From: Adiantum capillus-veneris
Taxonomy: Eukaryota; Streptophyta; Polypodiopsida; Polypodiales; Pteridaceae
NCBI GenBank assembly: GCA_014529385.2
Contig: CM043958.1
Coordinates: 92,286,435-92,350,434 of the forward strand
Direction: 5' to 3'
DNA: 64,000 nt
Below the pieces are notes generated by a model. The model saw only the letters and a list, made by a program, of their open reading frames with translations. It searched no databases and was not told the origin of the DNA. This document shows, piece after piece, positions 31,601 to 41,200 of the stretch. Numbering within the stretch: the stretch's first letter is position 1; every line of letters begins with the position of its first letter. Position numbers and translations under genes: made by a program.

Positions 31601-33660
31601 GCAGAAGTCCTACCAACTTATGGGGACCCTGTCCGATGGGGCCCCAAGTGACATAAAGGATTAAAATAAAGCAAGACCCACACACACACAAAGAAAGACT
31701 TGCGCCAAAAACTGATGACGTGGCAACTGTACGGACAGTTTCCGGATTTTGCACTGACAATGTTGACGTGGCAGATTTCCGCAAAACGCGTTGATAGTGC
31801 TGACGTAGCAGTTGTACGTAATTCCGTGATTTACGTTGGCAACTTTTTGGCATTGCTTTTGGACCAAAGCTTTTGAGTTTGAAGGCTTTTCATGTAAAAC
31901 TGCTTTTCGGGCCTAGGGCATTTAAATATGAGGCTAGGGCTCATTCTTTAGCATGCTTCCTAGAGAAGGTGCAGAGTCTGGAGTACCGGCTTGTACTGTC
32001 TTGATGCAATATAAAGAAATACCGAAAGGGGCGTCAAGGTTTGGGGCCAATACTCCCTGGGGTAGAATTCCGCCACTCCGTGTCGGGTGTCGTCTCTCTT
32101 TCACTTCAGTCGTTATTGAAGTGCTAAAAGTTTGTTCAGTCTGTTCTTTTTTATTTGCACGTGGTGCCCGTCTTGTGACACTTGCGCTCACACCAAAGTT
32201 GTTTTTTCTCACCTCACGTCCATTGGCCGGCCTCTATGTGCAAGGTCCGTTCTCAATGAGAGGAAAGAGGAACGAGGGGAGGCTGATAGTAACTGTCCTC
32301 TGTATGTAGCCACTGAATAGCTCCCATACTCTACGCAAGTCTGTCAATGGCAATGCAAGACAAAATGCAACCTACCCAAGTCCCAATAGACCGTGAAGTA
32401 TGGCAAAGCACAGACTCCACGACTGAGGCCTTTGTCCAAATCTTTCTGCCTTCCTAGAGGGAGATCTTTCCATGCGAGGCTTCAGTCTTCCTAGAGAGAG
32501 ACCTTTCCTTGTAGAGAGCTGCCCATCAGTTTGGGAGTGTACCTTGGTCCTTGTTGTCTACATCGAGAGGAGGCTGTCTATGCACTGGTTGCTTCTCTGT
32601 TCGCACCCGCTCCCTTTTCCACTACACCTTTGACACCTCCAACATAATGAGAAGGGCTTCATACTGCCAAAACTAGAGGGATTAAAACGCTCCAAACCAG
32701 CTCACAATGCAGTAACAACCAGCACCCTGAGCAGCAGCCTTCTTTCTGGACTGCAATCACCTCTCTGGATCACAATCACCGCACCCAAGTCCCTGCCAAT
32801 GCTCTGCAGCCCATAGAGTTGCTCTCAAACTTGAAAACCAGCACCACAATCAACAACAAAACCTCCAGCACCTCACAAGATCCCACGCTCCTATACCATT
32901 TCAAAGTGGCCACAATAGTTTAACTGGGGTGACACAAAACAGCATCAACAGGGGATATCCTCCTCTCTCAGGTGGAGACAGCCACTCCATATTTCAGATA
33001 TATAATCCCTATGCACAAAGGAACTTGCAATAGCAATATACAAACACCAAGATCCCCCTCTGTCACCCGCTCTAATTTTCTAAACAACGCAACCCCCTTT
33101 GGATTGGAGCCTACACATCAAAAGAAAGAGAGAGGATAGTGCAAGGGAGGAAGGAGATGTGAATGGCAATGATGACCCTGCTTCAAAACGCTGATCATAG
33201 AGACATAAGAGAGGAAGAGAGACTGCTTGTCAAAAAATGCTTGCTACTGCCTCTGGTGGATACCTCATACATGAGAGGGTGGGCACATGAGACAAGTGGC
33301 AAGATGAACGACCTGGGCAGCCAAGCAAACAACGAGGCTGGGCTCTACTGACACACATGACAAAACATGAGAGAAACTACCTCACATACGAGCAGGGAAA
33401 TCCACAAAACAGCCATCACTCCCTATGACCTGGCGCCCACAAGATACCGAGGTCCTAGCAGCACCCTCTAGAAGTGAAAATTTTATCAAAAGCCCATAGA
33501 TTACTTTGAAAAGGCACAAGCGTAGGATACAGTAAAAGAGAAGGTACCTGAAAACTGCTTGGCAAGTCCAATGGCTCTCATAGAGAGTATCAACTTTGAC
33601 AGCAGGTAGATTAGCTACCATGCCCATGAAGTCTTGGGCCACAAACTTTACTTTGGGCAT
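21214..33660 (-). CDS. TFB2: TFB2 / GTF2H4: TFIIH subunit 4 (p52), 12 exons, 3' end not in view
   Basis: Core TFIIH subunit that anchors and stimulates the XPB helicase in transcription initiation and nucleotide excision repair; nuclear. The exons (minus strand) are 33660-33548, 24648-24481, 24391-24323, 24219-24126, 23978-23872, 23760-23724, 22123-22064, 21980-21912, 21825-21742, 21660-21571, 21463-21378 and 21304-21214. Phases match at every junction and there is no stop in 356 codons. Landmarks are the start MPKVKFVAQDFMGMV, LPPIAKMYVLRLLYID, KHRVAIDRLEQLR, LTEAGFQFL, WFIPTKLATNLA, GFIIIETNFRLYAYTSSKLQ and LPNLTVGTLNRESI. Introns are GT-AG; only the donor after exon 12 is doubtful. Plant TFB2 is ~450 residues, so the last ~95 residues (XPB-binding/Tfb5-binding end) are missing. 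They lie beyond the window or are lost. Confidence 0.9.
22215..22896. mobile_element. hAT-type MITE, copy 2 (682 bp), in TFB2 intron 6
   Basis: Ends are CAGAGTTACCGGGGAAC and, inverted, CATAGTTACCCGGAACGC. The internal sequence matches copy 3 (25554-26215) as its reverse complement, including the short palindrome around CTCCTTGTATTTAAACACAAGG. GGAACG/CGTTCC hexamers crowd both ends. A (TC)n tract lies at 22617-22668. The flanks (AAACGGTC and AAAAAACC) no longer match, so the target duplication has decayed or the left edge is off by three bases. Confidence 0.8.
22617..22668. repeat. (TC)n microsatellite inside MITE copy 2
   Basis: About 25 TC units; the corresponding place in copy 3 has only short imperfect GA tracts. 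Confidence 0.95.
22905..23723 (-). other. TFB2: TFB2 intron 6, non-coding part
   Basis: No exon or element recognised apart from MITE copy 2 at the downstream end; AT-rich intron sequence. Confidence 0.6.
23724..23978 (-). CDS. TFB2: TFB2 exons 5-6
   Basis: Exon 5 (23978-23872) encodes GVLLQLVSTAFPESSHD and VIETFQRAKLL. Exon 6 (23760-23724) is only 37 bp (GMKLTEAGFQFL). It has a strong polypyrimidine acceptor (TTTTTTTGTGCAG) and donor GTAAGT. The loop joining them is a few residues shorter than in typical relatives. Confidence 0.83.
24126..24648 (-). CDS. TFB2: TFB2 exons 2-4
   Basis: Exon 2 (24648-24481) carries SLPPIAKMYVLRLLYID and HRVAIDRLEQLRVF. Exon 3 (24391-24323) carries SKEQSYKLNPKFQKQLRQAL. 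Exon 4 (24219-24126) carries PKDPLPSNIAVRLPS and DSYAMKQWE. The chosen exon 2 donor (AAGG|GTGGGT) keeps phase 2 and gives the same length as plant relatives; an earlier GTATTT would break the frame. Confidence 0.87.
24649..25553 (-). other. TFB2: TFB2 intron 1, downstream part
   Basis: AT-rich sequence without a recognised gene. The part next to 25553 is probably the interrupted gypsy-C LTR, split by MITE copy 3. Confidence 0.5.
25554..26215. mobile_element. hAT-type MITE, copy 3 (662 bp), in TFB2 intron 1
   Basis: Flanked by the perfect 8-bp duplication GTTTTCTC (25546-25553 and 26216-26223). Termini are CATAGTTACCCGGAACGC and its inverted partner CATAGTTACCGGGGAACGC. Dense GGAACG hexamers lie in the outer ~100 bp, with a GAGA-rich middle. 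It sits inside the LTR of gypsy-C, so it is younger than that element. No coding capacity. Confidence 0.88.
26216..26424 (-). mobile_element. Gypsy-C 3' LTR, start (interrupted by MITE copy 3)
   Basis: On the minus strand the LTR begins TGTTCACATC at 26424, directly after a polypurine tract. About 140 bp match, in opposite orientation, the segment near 10405-10560. The rest is displaced beyond the MITE below 25553; its end was not identified. Confidence 0.6.
26425..26440 (-). other. Gypsy-C polypurine tract
   Basis: GAAAAGGGGGGGATA on the minus strand, immediately before the LTR start: the expected plus-strand primer. Confidence 0.65.
26441..29152 (-). pseudogene. Gypsy-C: decayed Ty3/gypsy internal region lacking RT
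   Basis: Minus-strand order as in Ty3/gypsy. Gag is at 29152-28478 (VTEKLTFSKYDGKMD, WLHQFNAYF, LSGDAINWYQAW), followed by a Lys/Asn-rich linker and protease-like sequence. The protease tail GCDVIFGMKWFREFDPQVNW is near 27690. An RNase H end lies near 27280-27470 (HEKHFVYGRD, GHQALNWL, IDYVPSEANPIA). Integrase zinc-region remains (LLYFRHRLCVLPSHTKAILL) are at 27000-27150. A C-terminal chromodomain-like tail (FFKFKYHGTHATMWADEDFL) is near 26490-26570. The RT and integrase core are gone and frames change repeatedly. It lies in TFB2 intron 1, in the same direction as the gene. Confidence 0.75.
29971..29982 (+). other. Primer-binding site of the 2.9-kb LTR element
   Basis: TGGTATCAGAGC, complementary to initiator Met-tRNA, one base after the 5' LTR. 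Confidence 0.9.
30005..30460 (+). pseudogene. Gag-like remnant of the 2.9-kb LTR element
   Basis: Open to a stop near 30367, then continued in another frame (ADYNLKFIYISQQVPLVDNL). Segments such as KIALPKFIGNFSF, LQRRIQDLF and TWQAFKKIFARSYM resemble a gypsy gag capsid core, but the match is weak and shortened. No zinc knuckle. Confidence 0.45.
32186..33547 (-). other. TFB2: TFB2 intron 1, upstream part
   Basis: About 1.36 kb with no recognised gene or element boundary. Purine-rich patches near 33115-33160. Confidence 0.5.
33548..33660 (-). CDS. TFB2: TFB2 exon 1
   Basis: 113 bp from ATG at 33660-33658 to the donor CAG|GTACCT. It encodes the conserved TFB2 N-terminus (VAQDFMGMVANLPAVK, then LYESHWTCQAVF) and leaves AG to complete an Arg codon with exon 2. 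Nearly 8.9 kb of TE-filled intron follows. Confidence 0.88.
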
Positions 33661-33730
33661 GTCTACAAAAAATTTCCTCACAATATGCCACCAACGCAAC
33701 AGAAAACAAAGGTTTACTGCAAACAAACAG

Positions 33731-33790
33731 ACATCTCTCACACACACACACACTCTCTCACTCTCACTCTCTCTCTCTCACACACACATA
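33731..33790. repeat. Mixed (CA)n/(CT)n tract in the TFB2 5' leader
   Basis: Alternating CA and CT dinucleotide runs within about 130 bp upstream of the TFB2 start codon. On the transcribed (minus) sense it is GA/GT-rich. Confidence 0.9.
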
Positions 33791-34016
33791 TGATCATTCC
33801 ATGCCAAACCTTGGACAATGGAGACAGTTCATGATTTAGTTGAGCAACAGAAATTTCATTCCGTCACCCCCTCCCCCACCGCCCCCCCCCCTTTCACTCT
33901 GCGCGCTCGTGGGAAGCTGCTGTCTCTTTCGCGGGATCTCCCAGTTGCAGCTCTAGCTGCAACATATTGAGCGCTCTGTAAATTAATCCACAGTCTCGTT
34001 CGCTCTTACCATGACA

Positions 34017-34152
34017 CACGTGGTATTTATAAGGTGTTAAAAAAAACTTTCAACTAAAAACCGTCACAAACAAGAGGTAAAAAAGTGATAAAATCACGAG
34101 GCTTGCAAAGTAACCTCCAGGTAAAAAAGTGATAAAATCACGAGGCCTGCAA
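34017..34152 (-). promoter_or_regulatory. Candidate TFB2 promoter: TATA box, G-box, paired palindromic repeats
   Basis: On the minus strand CTTATAAATACC (34022-34033) fits a TATA box about 365 bp upstream of the ATG. A CACGTG G-box (34017-34022) overlaps its downstream side. Just upstream, a 34-bp direct repeat (34075-34108 and 34119-34152, one mismatch, period 44) contains the palindrome GTGATAAAATCAC with a GATAA core. Position and orientation suit the TFB2 promoter; a transcription start was not located. Confidence 0.35.
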
Positions 34153-34633
34153 CAAATCGCAGAAGGCTTTCTAGGATTATCATCATAGGGTAAAAACCCC
34201 ACTATAAGGCCACTTAAGCGAGCTGACAAATTACCACCAGTGCTCTGCACTATTTTCACCTTGGAATGGCACGTTCGAGAGCTAAATGCTAGGCCTAGCA
34301 GTGGTAGAGATGACTTCAGGAGCAATGAGGTGCGTAGACAACAAGCCGTGAAACAAACTTTCGCGTGTAAAAAAATTGGCCACCAGCAAGAAGACAGCAA
34401 AGGACCTAAATCAAGCCGGTGTGCCAACACACCTCGAACCCAAGATCCGACGGTGAGAGCCCCATCGCAGCTTGCTGTAACCAGTCTACCACCGGGGTTG
34501 AATTATCCCAATACTAGAATGAAACCACGTTATTAAAGACGGCAGACGGATCCCAGCATAGGGACCCAGTTTTCTATTGGGGGTTTTACCCTAGAAAAAG
34601 AAAATGACTCTTCTATGTGACCATTAAAGAGAA

Positions 34634-34812
34634 TGAGTTCACTTGCGAGATGGGAAGCTAAGCAGTTAATAGTGTCATGGAACTTTGATGTGAAGGATCA
34701 CTCCGATTATGATAGTGATGGATATGGAAGGCATTGAAGAAGAGCTTGAAAATGATTTTATTGAGGATGAACCACCTTTCTTAAGAGGGAAAACAAGATA
34801 CTCCATAAAGGT
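34634..34812 (+). pseudogene. PRP22-like DEAH helicase fragment
   Basis: Exon-sized remnant of the region N-terminal to the helicase core of PRP22/DHX8-type splicing factors. MSSLARWEAKQLIVS and SDYDSDGYG lie in one frame. After a 1-base shift near 34725 comes GIEEELENDFIEDEP and PPFLRGKTRYS. The expected protein releases spliced mRNA from the spliceosome; none of the helicase motifs is present here. It probably ended at a donor near AAG|GTTCGA. An isolated fragment, frameshifted and not functional; how it came here (capture or duplication) is unknown. Confidence 0.6.
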
Positions 34813-34959
34813 TCGATACCTATATCCAAATCTCCATGTCTACGTGTGTGCTTGGGTCGCACAAGTAAACTACGAGGTAAAGCACGGCTTCGGTTCCTTC
34901 TTATTTATGGGGAGAGACAAGACACGTGTCCACCATACTACTATATGGCACTTTTAAAT

Positions 34960-35340
34960 AACATATAATATATCTGATATGTGGTATGTTTGATTTCCTC
35001 ATTGCATGATGAAAAGTTTAACTACTCAGATGGTTTTCCTATAGCTTGACAAACATCATTCTCTACCTTGCACAATAGGACTAGATGTCTACTCAATGAC
35101 CAGGTCAATAAAGTTCCTATGGAATGGCCAACCAAGCAAGACTAGTTGTTAGTGTTCACACTTTTTTAAAAGATTCATGTTCACACACACGCACTTTTGG
35201 TTCTTTTTGCTCACTTTTGCACGCTAAAACATTTTCTAAGGTTGTTAACATGGAAAGAAGAATCCCAAGAGACCTCGAACTAGAGTTGAAGGTCTCTCCC
35301 ACTCGATATACTCAAATAATATAATACAAAACCTACAAGA
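34960..35340. other. Non-coding
   Basis: AT-rich stretch between the PRP22-like fragment and the oxidase pseudogene; nothing recognised. Confidence 0.5.
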
Positions 35341-36269
35341 TCAAGTCACATATATAATCTGGTAGAAGCAGTGTTTCTTGTTAGGGTTGCAAGAGTGTTG
35401 TTGGGTGACTTGAAAGGGCCTCGTCATCACATTGTCTTCATGGTCCACTATGTGACAATGCCATGCATACCCTGGCCATTTGCTTGAATCAAATGCAAAT
35501 GCAGACCCATCCCTCTACGTGAATCGAATGAGAACGCACGCCACTATGGCTGGACATGAAATCACTGTGTCTTTCCATCCTCTTTGATATGCATAGGGCT
35601 CTCTAGGTGCCTCTATAAAACAAGTCCCTTCCTCCCCATATGCTATCTCAAATGAGCAAGTACTCAGCATTGTCGAATTCCCGACGAACAATTGCTGATT
35701 TAACACTTGAAATTGCACCAAATGTATGTGTATGGGATGTGCATTTATCCTTAGGTTCATTAGCTCCCATATCTCTGTTGTGCCCTCTATTGGTGTTTGC
35801 ACCACAGCATCGTCCCATGTCCTATTGTCTAGGGTGAAGATCAATGGCATATGGTTATTGTCACCCCACTTTACCACCTCAAGAAATCTCAACACCACAA
35901 CATCCTCTTCAGACATGACCTTCTCCTTCTCCAACAGCGATGTGAAATTCATTTTCGACATGTAATCGGCATCTAGAATTCCTTTTGTGTATCCATCCTC
36001 TTCATCAACAATAAACTTCACTATGGCATATGTTGCCGGGGGCATCTGATATATGTTCCACTAGGAAAAGGGGTGGGTCCAGAGTTGTTTAAGATAACCA
36101 ATGCCCCATTGGCTAACCCCGAGAAGTCGATCACCACATCCACCCTCTCTGTGGGTGCCAGAGAGGGTGCCATCATTATGGATGTCAAATTCAGGGGCCC
36201 AGCCAAAAGTCTGCCATCAGTCTCAATCTGATAGAAATAGACATCAGGATTGTCCAATGAAAGGATGAG
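35341..36269 (-). pseudogene. LPR-type multicopper oxidase pseudogene, C-terminal part
   Basis: C-terminal two cupredoxin domains of a plant LOW PHOSPHATE ROOT (bilirubin-oxidase-like) ferroxidase; the family acts at cell wall or ER in iron and phosphate sensing. It carries PTERVDVVIDFSGL, ALVILNNSGPTPFPSG, the copper ligands HPIHIHLVQF (near 35715) and, in another frame, WHCHIVDHEDNVM (near 35440), ending VTQQHSCNP to a TGA at 35343-35341. Two frameshifts (near 36045 and 35520) disable it. The upstream exon continues at 45174 after the inserted gypsy-E. Joined across one ATGAG the frame is continuous, so the exon was open at that point before insertion. Confidence 0.85.
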
Positions 36270-37859
36270 TGTCATAATAATCAATATCTAATTCTCCTAA
36301 ATGATTTTCTCATATTAAACTGATCATTTAATGTGGGGAAGTGCCAAGGGAGAAAAAGTTAGAATATTGGTTAAGTTAGCAGACCGGCCACAGTAGGGAT
36401 CCAAAGGAGGGAAAATAGGGATCCAAAGGGGGGGCCATCTGCAAAAGAGCCATGTGAAACAATGGGCTAAAAAGACCCTAAGGTTCAGCCCATTAAGACT
36501 TCCAAAATGCTAAGGTTCCAAAATTCAAAGGTTGTGTCCAAAGGTCAACCTTAGGGAAAATTGGATGCTTAGTGTGTGCCCAAAAAGTCTTTCTACATCC
36601 CTACATGGGAGGGGGCGAGCCCCAAAGCTAGGGGATGAGAGAGAAAGCCACACACACACACACAGGCTCCCTTTACACAAAGGGAATGAGGGACACATGT
36701 CAGCTCCCTAGGCCAGATGCCCACAAGGTGTGCCCAATTCCTATTGGAAGACCCTTGAAGTGGACCAATGAGAATTAGGCTAGAGTAAATCTAGTTTAAT
36801 TAATTTAAAAACATTTAATAAAAGAAACCAATAAGAATTAAGTGTCCTAGAAGACTATTGGGCAGTCTCCCAAGGGGTCCAATGAGCATTCAGGAGCCCC
36901 ATGGCTTGCCTGATTCCTATTGGCCAGGAGGCAAAGGGGTCCAATGAGAGTTTAGTTTAATTATTTAATTATCTAAAGCTCTCACAAAAGGGGAAAGGGG
37001 GACACATGTCAGAAGGCTATCACTTATGCTGCTTAATCCCTATTGGCTTGACCTGGGGAGGTCCAATGAGGCAAAAGCCAGACTAATTTAGCAGCTAGGG
37101 CTCGCCCAAGAGAGGGGGGGGGCTGATTTTTGCTTGGCATGAACACACACACTCTCACACTTGATCATGTGTGAAGGGAAAATACTCTATCTCCTCCCAA
37201 GCTTTAATGGAGAGCTCATCACCTACTCCAAGCTTGTGAGATAGAAGCCTACATCAACACTCTCTTGGCATGTGGATGCAAATCCAACCAAGAGCCAAGC
37301 TTCAATGCATGCTCATCTTCTCTACCAAGCTAATTACTAAGCTAAGCTATGCTAATATGAGTGATTATGTGAGGAGATGTACTTCTTTCTCGTAAGATAC
37401 TTCTTTTTCCTCTCAATCTACTCTCATACCCTGCTAGCTCTCACCATCTTCGAAGGTGTGTGAGGTCTTGGGTCTGAGAACGGGGATAATTCAAGTTGTG
37501 TTTGATTAAGTGTTTTGCTTGGTGTATGAAGCTTCCATCTTCATTGCACTAGCTAGTCTTGAAGGAACACAAAGAATTGTATTGTACAATGTCTCTCTTG
37601 ATGGGAGAAACCATAATACAAAGCCTTTTGGAGGGGGGACCGGCTCCATGCAAATCCGGTCCTCAACTGTTGTCAATAGCTTAATTGCTCTCTCTTTTGA
37701 AAGTATTGTCGATGTTATCTAACTAGGTGTTATTCTTTTTGTTGCTCTCTCCACCCAAGCACTCTTGTAATTCTCATTAGGAATCTATTCTAATGAAATG
37801 CCCACTATGTTCATGCTAATTTCCGCTACAAATAAGATTTTAGGCCATTAAATGTTACA
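36270..37859 (+). mobile_element. Gypsy-E 5' LTR
   Basis: 1590-bp LTR beginning TGTCATAATAATC and ending AAATGTTACA. It is preceded by target duplication ATGAG (36265-36269). It differs from the 3' LTR at about three places (one 1-bp indel near 36362, substitutions near 37717 and 37731). Internal sequence is non-coding, with repeated CCAATGAG motifs. Confidence 0.97.
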
Positions 37860-37860
37860 T

Positions 37861-37872
37861 TGGTATCAGAGC
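37861..37872 (+). other. Gypsy-E primer-binding site
   Basis: TGGTATCAGAGC, one base after the 5' LTR; complementary to initiator Met-tRNA. Confidence 0.95.
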
Positions 37873-38276
37873 TCAAGGTTTCTCTTTTCTTGCTCAAGAA
37901 GGGAGGTCCTCAAGCTAGCTACAAATGGTTGGTATTATTAATTGGCTGTGAGTAAGTAGAATAGGGATTTTTCAGCCTTGCAGTGCGCCTGCCTTTGTGC
38001 AGTTAACGGGGCATCACCGTCGAGAGCTATGGTCTTAATAGTGGAGTCCTACGGGGCTTGCCTACGGCTTAACCACTATTGAGCTATTAGAAGCTTGACA
38101 GGAGCCGGTGCTGTTTTGGTGTTGAAAGACCCTCTCTTCTATTCCTTGCAATTAATTGTATTCGAGCCGCGGGTACAGTAGCTTGAGTGCTTTTTCTAAA
38201 GGGGTAAAGAGGAGTAGCAACTAGGGCTTGAAGTGCCAAAGTACACCTAAAAAGTTTACACCTAAAAGTTGTTAGA

Positions 38277-41200
38277 ATGGCTGACAATATTAAAGAGAGT
38301 GAAATTAATGTTGATAACTTTGATTTTGCTCATGAGCAAGCTACTAATGATGCTTCAATGCTTGTTAATTATCTTGTTTCTAGGCTTCAACAAGCCATGG
38401 GCAATCCATCTCTCCAAAGTGAAGTGCAACGGCAGCTCCGTGCTCACGGGATTCTCCAAGCTCATCACCATGACGAGAGAATACCTAGGAAGCCTCCTTG
38501 TGAGACTACCAAAAGAGGTCTCTCTCCGATTCGGGAAGAAGAAGAGAATCCATATGAAGGGCTCAAGAACTTACTTCTTGATGATGCATCTCCTTCCCAA
38601 AGGAGAACTCAAGAGCCTCCACCGAAGGAACGAGAAAGAAGCGAGTCTCCCGCCACCTCGGCGGAGATGGCTCCACGAAGACGGCGGGCTAAACGCTCTC
38701 CATCACCACCAAAGTGGAGAAGACCATCACACTCTTCTCCACGCCATAATTCAAAGAGGGATGATAAAAAGCAAGAGAAGAAAAAGGCGAGAAAGAGGAC
38801 ACCCTCTTCTCCATCTTCTTCATCCTCTTCCTCTTATGAAAGCTATGGTGAAGACGACAAAGATCAAGACAAGAAAAAGGCGAGAAAGAGGTCACCCTCT
38901 TCTCCACCTTCTTCAAATTCTTCATCTTCTGAAGAAAGTGATGGTGCAACTTTTGAACCATCAAAAAGAAGAGGCCATAGGAAATCCTATGCCGCATGGA
39001 AGAGGTCGTCCAAGCTGAAGAAATTCAAAGAGGGAGGGAAGAGCATCTCTTTCCTTACCTATGATGGCACCTTCGGTGCTACAGACAAAGTTTTGGCCTT
39101 TATACAGCAATTCGATGCGGCGTTTGGAGATGAGGGCTTCACGGAGTCCTCTAAGCTACGCCATGTAGCTATGCACTTTCAAAAGTCCGCCAGACAATGG
39201 TGGTCTAGCCTACGAGCCAACGGTGAAGCTCCACGAACATGGAAGGCTTTAAGAGCTTCCATTATGAAGCAGTTTTTGGCCACCGATGCCAAAGACAAAG
39301 TACTCACCGAATGGCGAAGCTTAAAGCTCTCTCCCAATGAATCCATCCACAAATATGTAGACAAGTTTTGGGACCTACAACTCAAAGCCACTGTCTTCAA
39401 AAAGTTGGATTTTGGAGAGCAAAAGCAACAATTTTGTGCGGGCTTAACCGAAGAAATGGCGGAGTATGTCAACTCCCAAAGGCCACGTACCATATCGGCG
39501 GTAATACACCATACTATGGTGGCCTCGCGAATCAATTTCCAAACGGGGGGTAAAAGAAATAATAAACCCCCGGAAAACAAAGGTTCCAATGAGCCTAAGG
39601 GGAAGGACAATGTCCAAAAGTCTCCTAAGGGCAATTCCAACAAAGCTAAAGAGAAGGGAGTTTACAAAGGAAAGAATAAACTCACTCCTGAAGAGCTTGA
39701 GCATTATCGTAAAGATAACCGGTGTTTCAAGTGCGGCGAACAAGGGCATGCGTACCGCGCTTGTCCCCAAAAGAACAACCGCCAAGATCCTCCTAGAGCT
39801 TCTTTGGTTGAAATCCAAGAGGAGGAGATTCATCAAACTCACCACAAAGGATCTCCTCTATGCCATGCTTGGGGAAAGGTAAGAGAACATGATGCTTTTA
39901 TTCTCTTTGACCCTGGTTCTACTCACAATTTCATATCTATGGAGTTAGCCACCAAGCTAGGCATACAATCCTACGAGATGGGAGATATCCTACCCGTAGA
40001 CAGTGCCTTCAAGGGGCAAGAAGCTTCAGTCACTCCCTTAATCGGGAAATTGAGGCTTCATGTTCAAGGCTATGTGGACAAAGAGGACTTCTTTATCTCT
40101 CCTCTCAAGCATGAGGATGTAATCCTAGGGGCACCATGGTTTGACCGTCTGGCTGCCCATGTTAAATTTCCTGAAAGGAGAATCTCCTTTAAGTTCAGGG
40201 AAAAGGACATGTATATAGATGCTAGGGAGATGGGTAACACCATTCCCATTGTACATACACCAGCTTTCAACAAGTCAATAAAGAGCTCTATTTCCGTGTA
40301 CATGATTTTTGTTAAAGATTCTCAAAATGAACCTAATGCTTTAGCAAAAGAAAATAAAAGCAACCAAAAGGAATTAGAGTTATCCAATTTTCTCAAGGGG
40401 TTTCAAGATGTCTTTATTGACGACATCCCTTGTGAGCTACCTCCTAAACGAGGTAATGACGACCATGCAATTGAACTTCTTCCAGGAAGTTCACCGCCTA
40501 ACAAACCTCCTTATAGAGTTTCTCAAGCTCAACAAGAGGAGATTATGCGGCAAGTGCATGAGTTAATTGAGAAGGGCATGGTTAGGCCTAGCTCATCTCC
40601 ATTTTGCTCACCTGTGCTATTAGTGCAAAAGAAAGACGGCACATATCGTATGTGTGTCGACTATAGAGCACTAAATAGGATCACTATCAAGAATAGGTTT
40701 CCCGTTCCACGGGTAGAAGACCTATTTGATAAGCTACAAGGATCGACCTACTTCAGTAGGATTGACCTAAAAAGTGGCTATCATCAAATAAGGATAGTTG
40801 ATCAAGACATTGTAAAGACCGCATTTCGTACTACATTTGGTCTTTACGAATACATTGTCATGCCTTTTGGCTTGACTAATGCACCAGCCACATTTAACCG
40901 CTTGATGGAGAAGCTGTTCAGACCTCATCGAACCTTCACTGGAGTGTTCTTTGATGATATTATCATCTACTCTAATTCATTAGAGGAACACAAGCAACAC
41001 CTCCAGGTAATATTTCAAGTTTTAAGAGAGAATAAACTTTATGTTAATCGAAAGAAAAGTGAATTTTTCTTGCAAGAGATTCAATATTTAGGTCACATTA
41101 TCTCTCAAGATGGAATCCAAATGGATCCATCCAAGTTAGAGGTAATAAAAGGATGGCCTAAACCAAGGAATCTTCATGAACTAAGAAGCTTTATAGGTAT

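Larger units (their letters stand above)
29293..32180 (+). mobile_element. Complete non-autonomous LTR retrotransposon (2.9 kb)
   Basis: Two 677-bp LTRs (29293-29969 and 31504-32180) begin TGTCACAAAC and end TTACA or GTGACA. They flank 1.5 kb and are bounded by the perfect 5-bp duplication CTTGC (29288-29292 and 32181-32185). The primer-binding site is TGGTATCAGAGC at 29971-29982 and the polypurine tract AAGAAGGGAGA at 31493-31503. The interior has only a gag-like remnant and no pol, so it depends on proteins from another element (LARD-type). The LTRs differ at dozens of sites, so it is much older than gypsy-E. It lies antisense in TFB2 intron 1. Confidence 0.92.

Noticed and set aside
33163-33351. 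A small protein-coding gene inside TFB2 intron 1.
   Set aside because: Short open stretch without recognisable domain or conserved composition, in intronic sequence.
38269-39018. A separate 249-codon protein overlapping the gypsy-E gag.
   Set aside because: It is an alternative frame of the Ser/Arg/Lys-rich low-complexity region; the 1649-codon frame holds all conserved domains.
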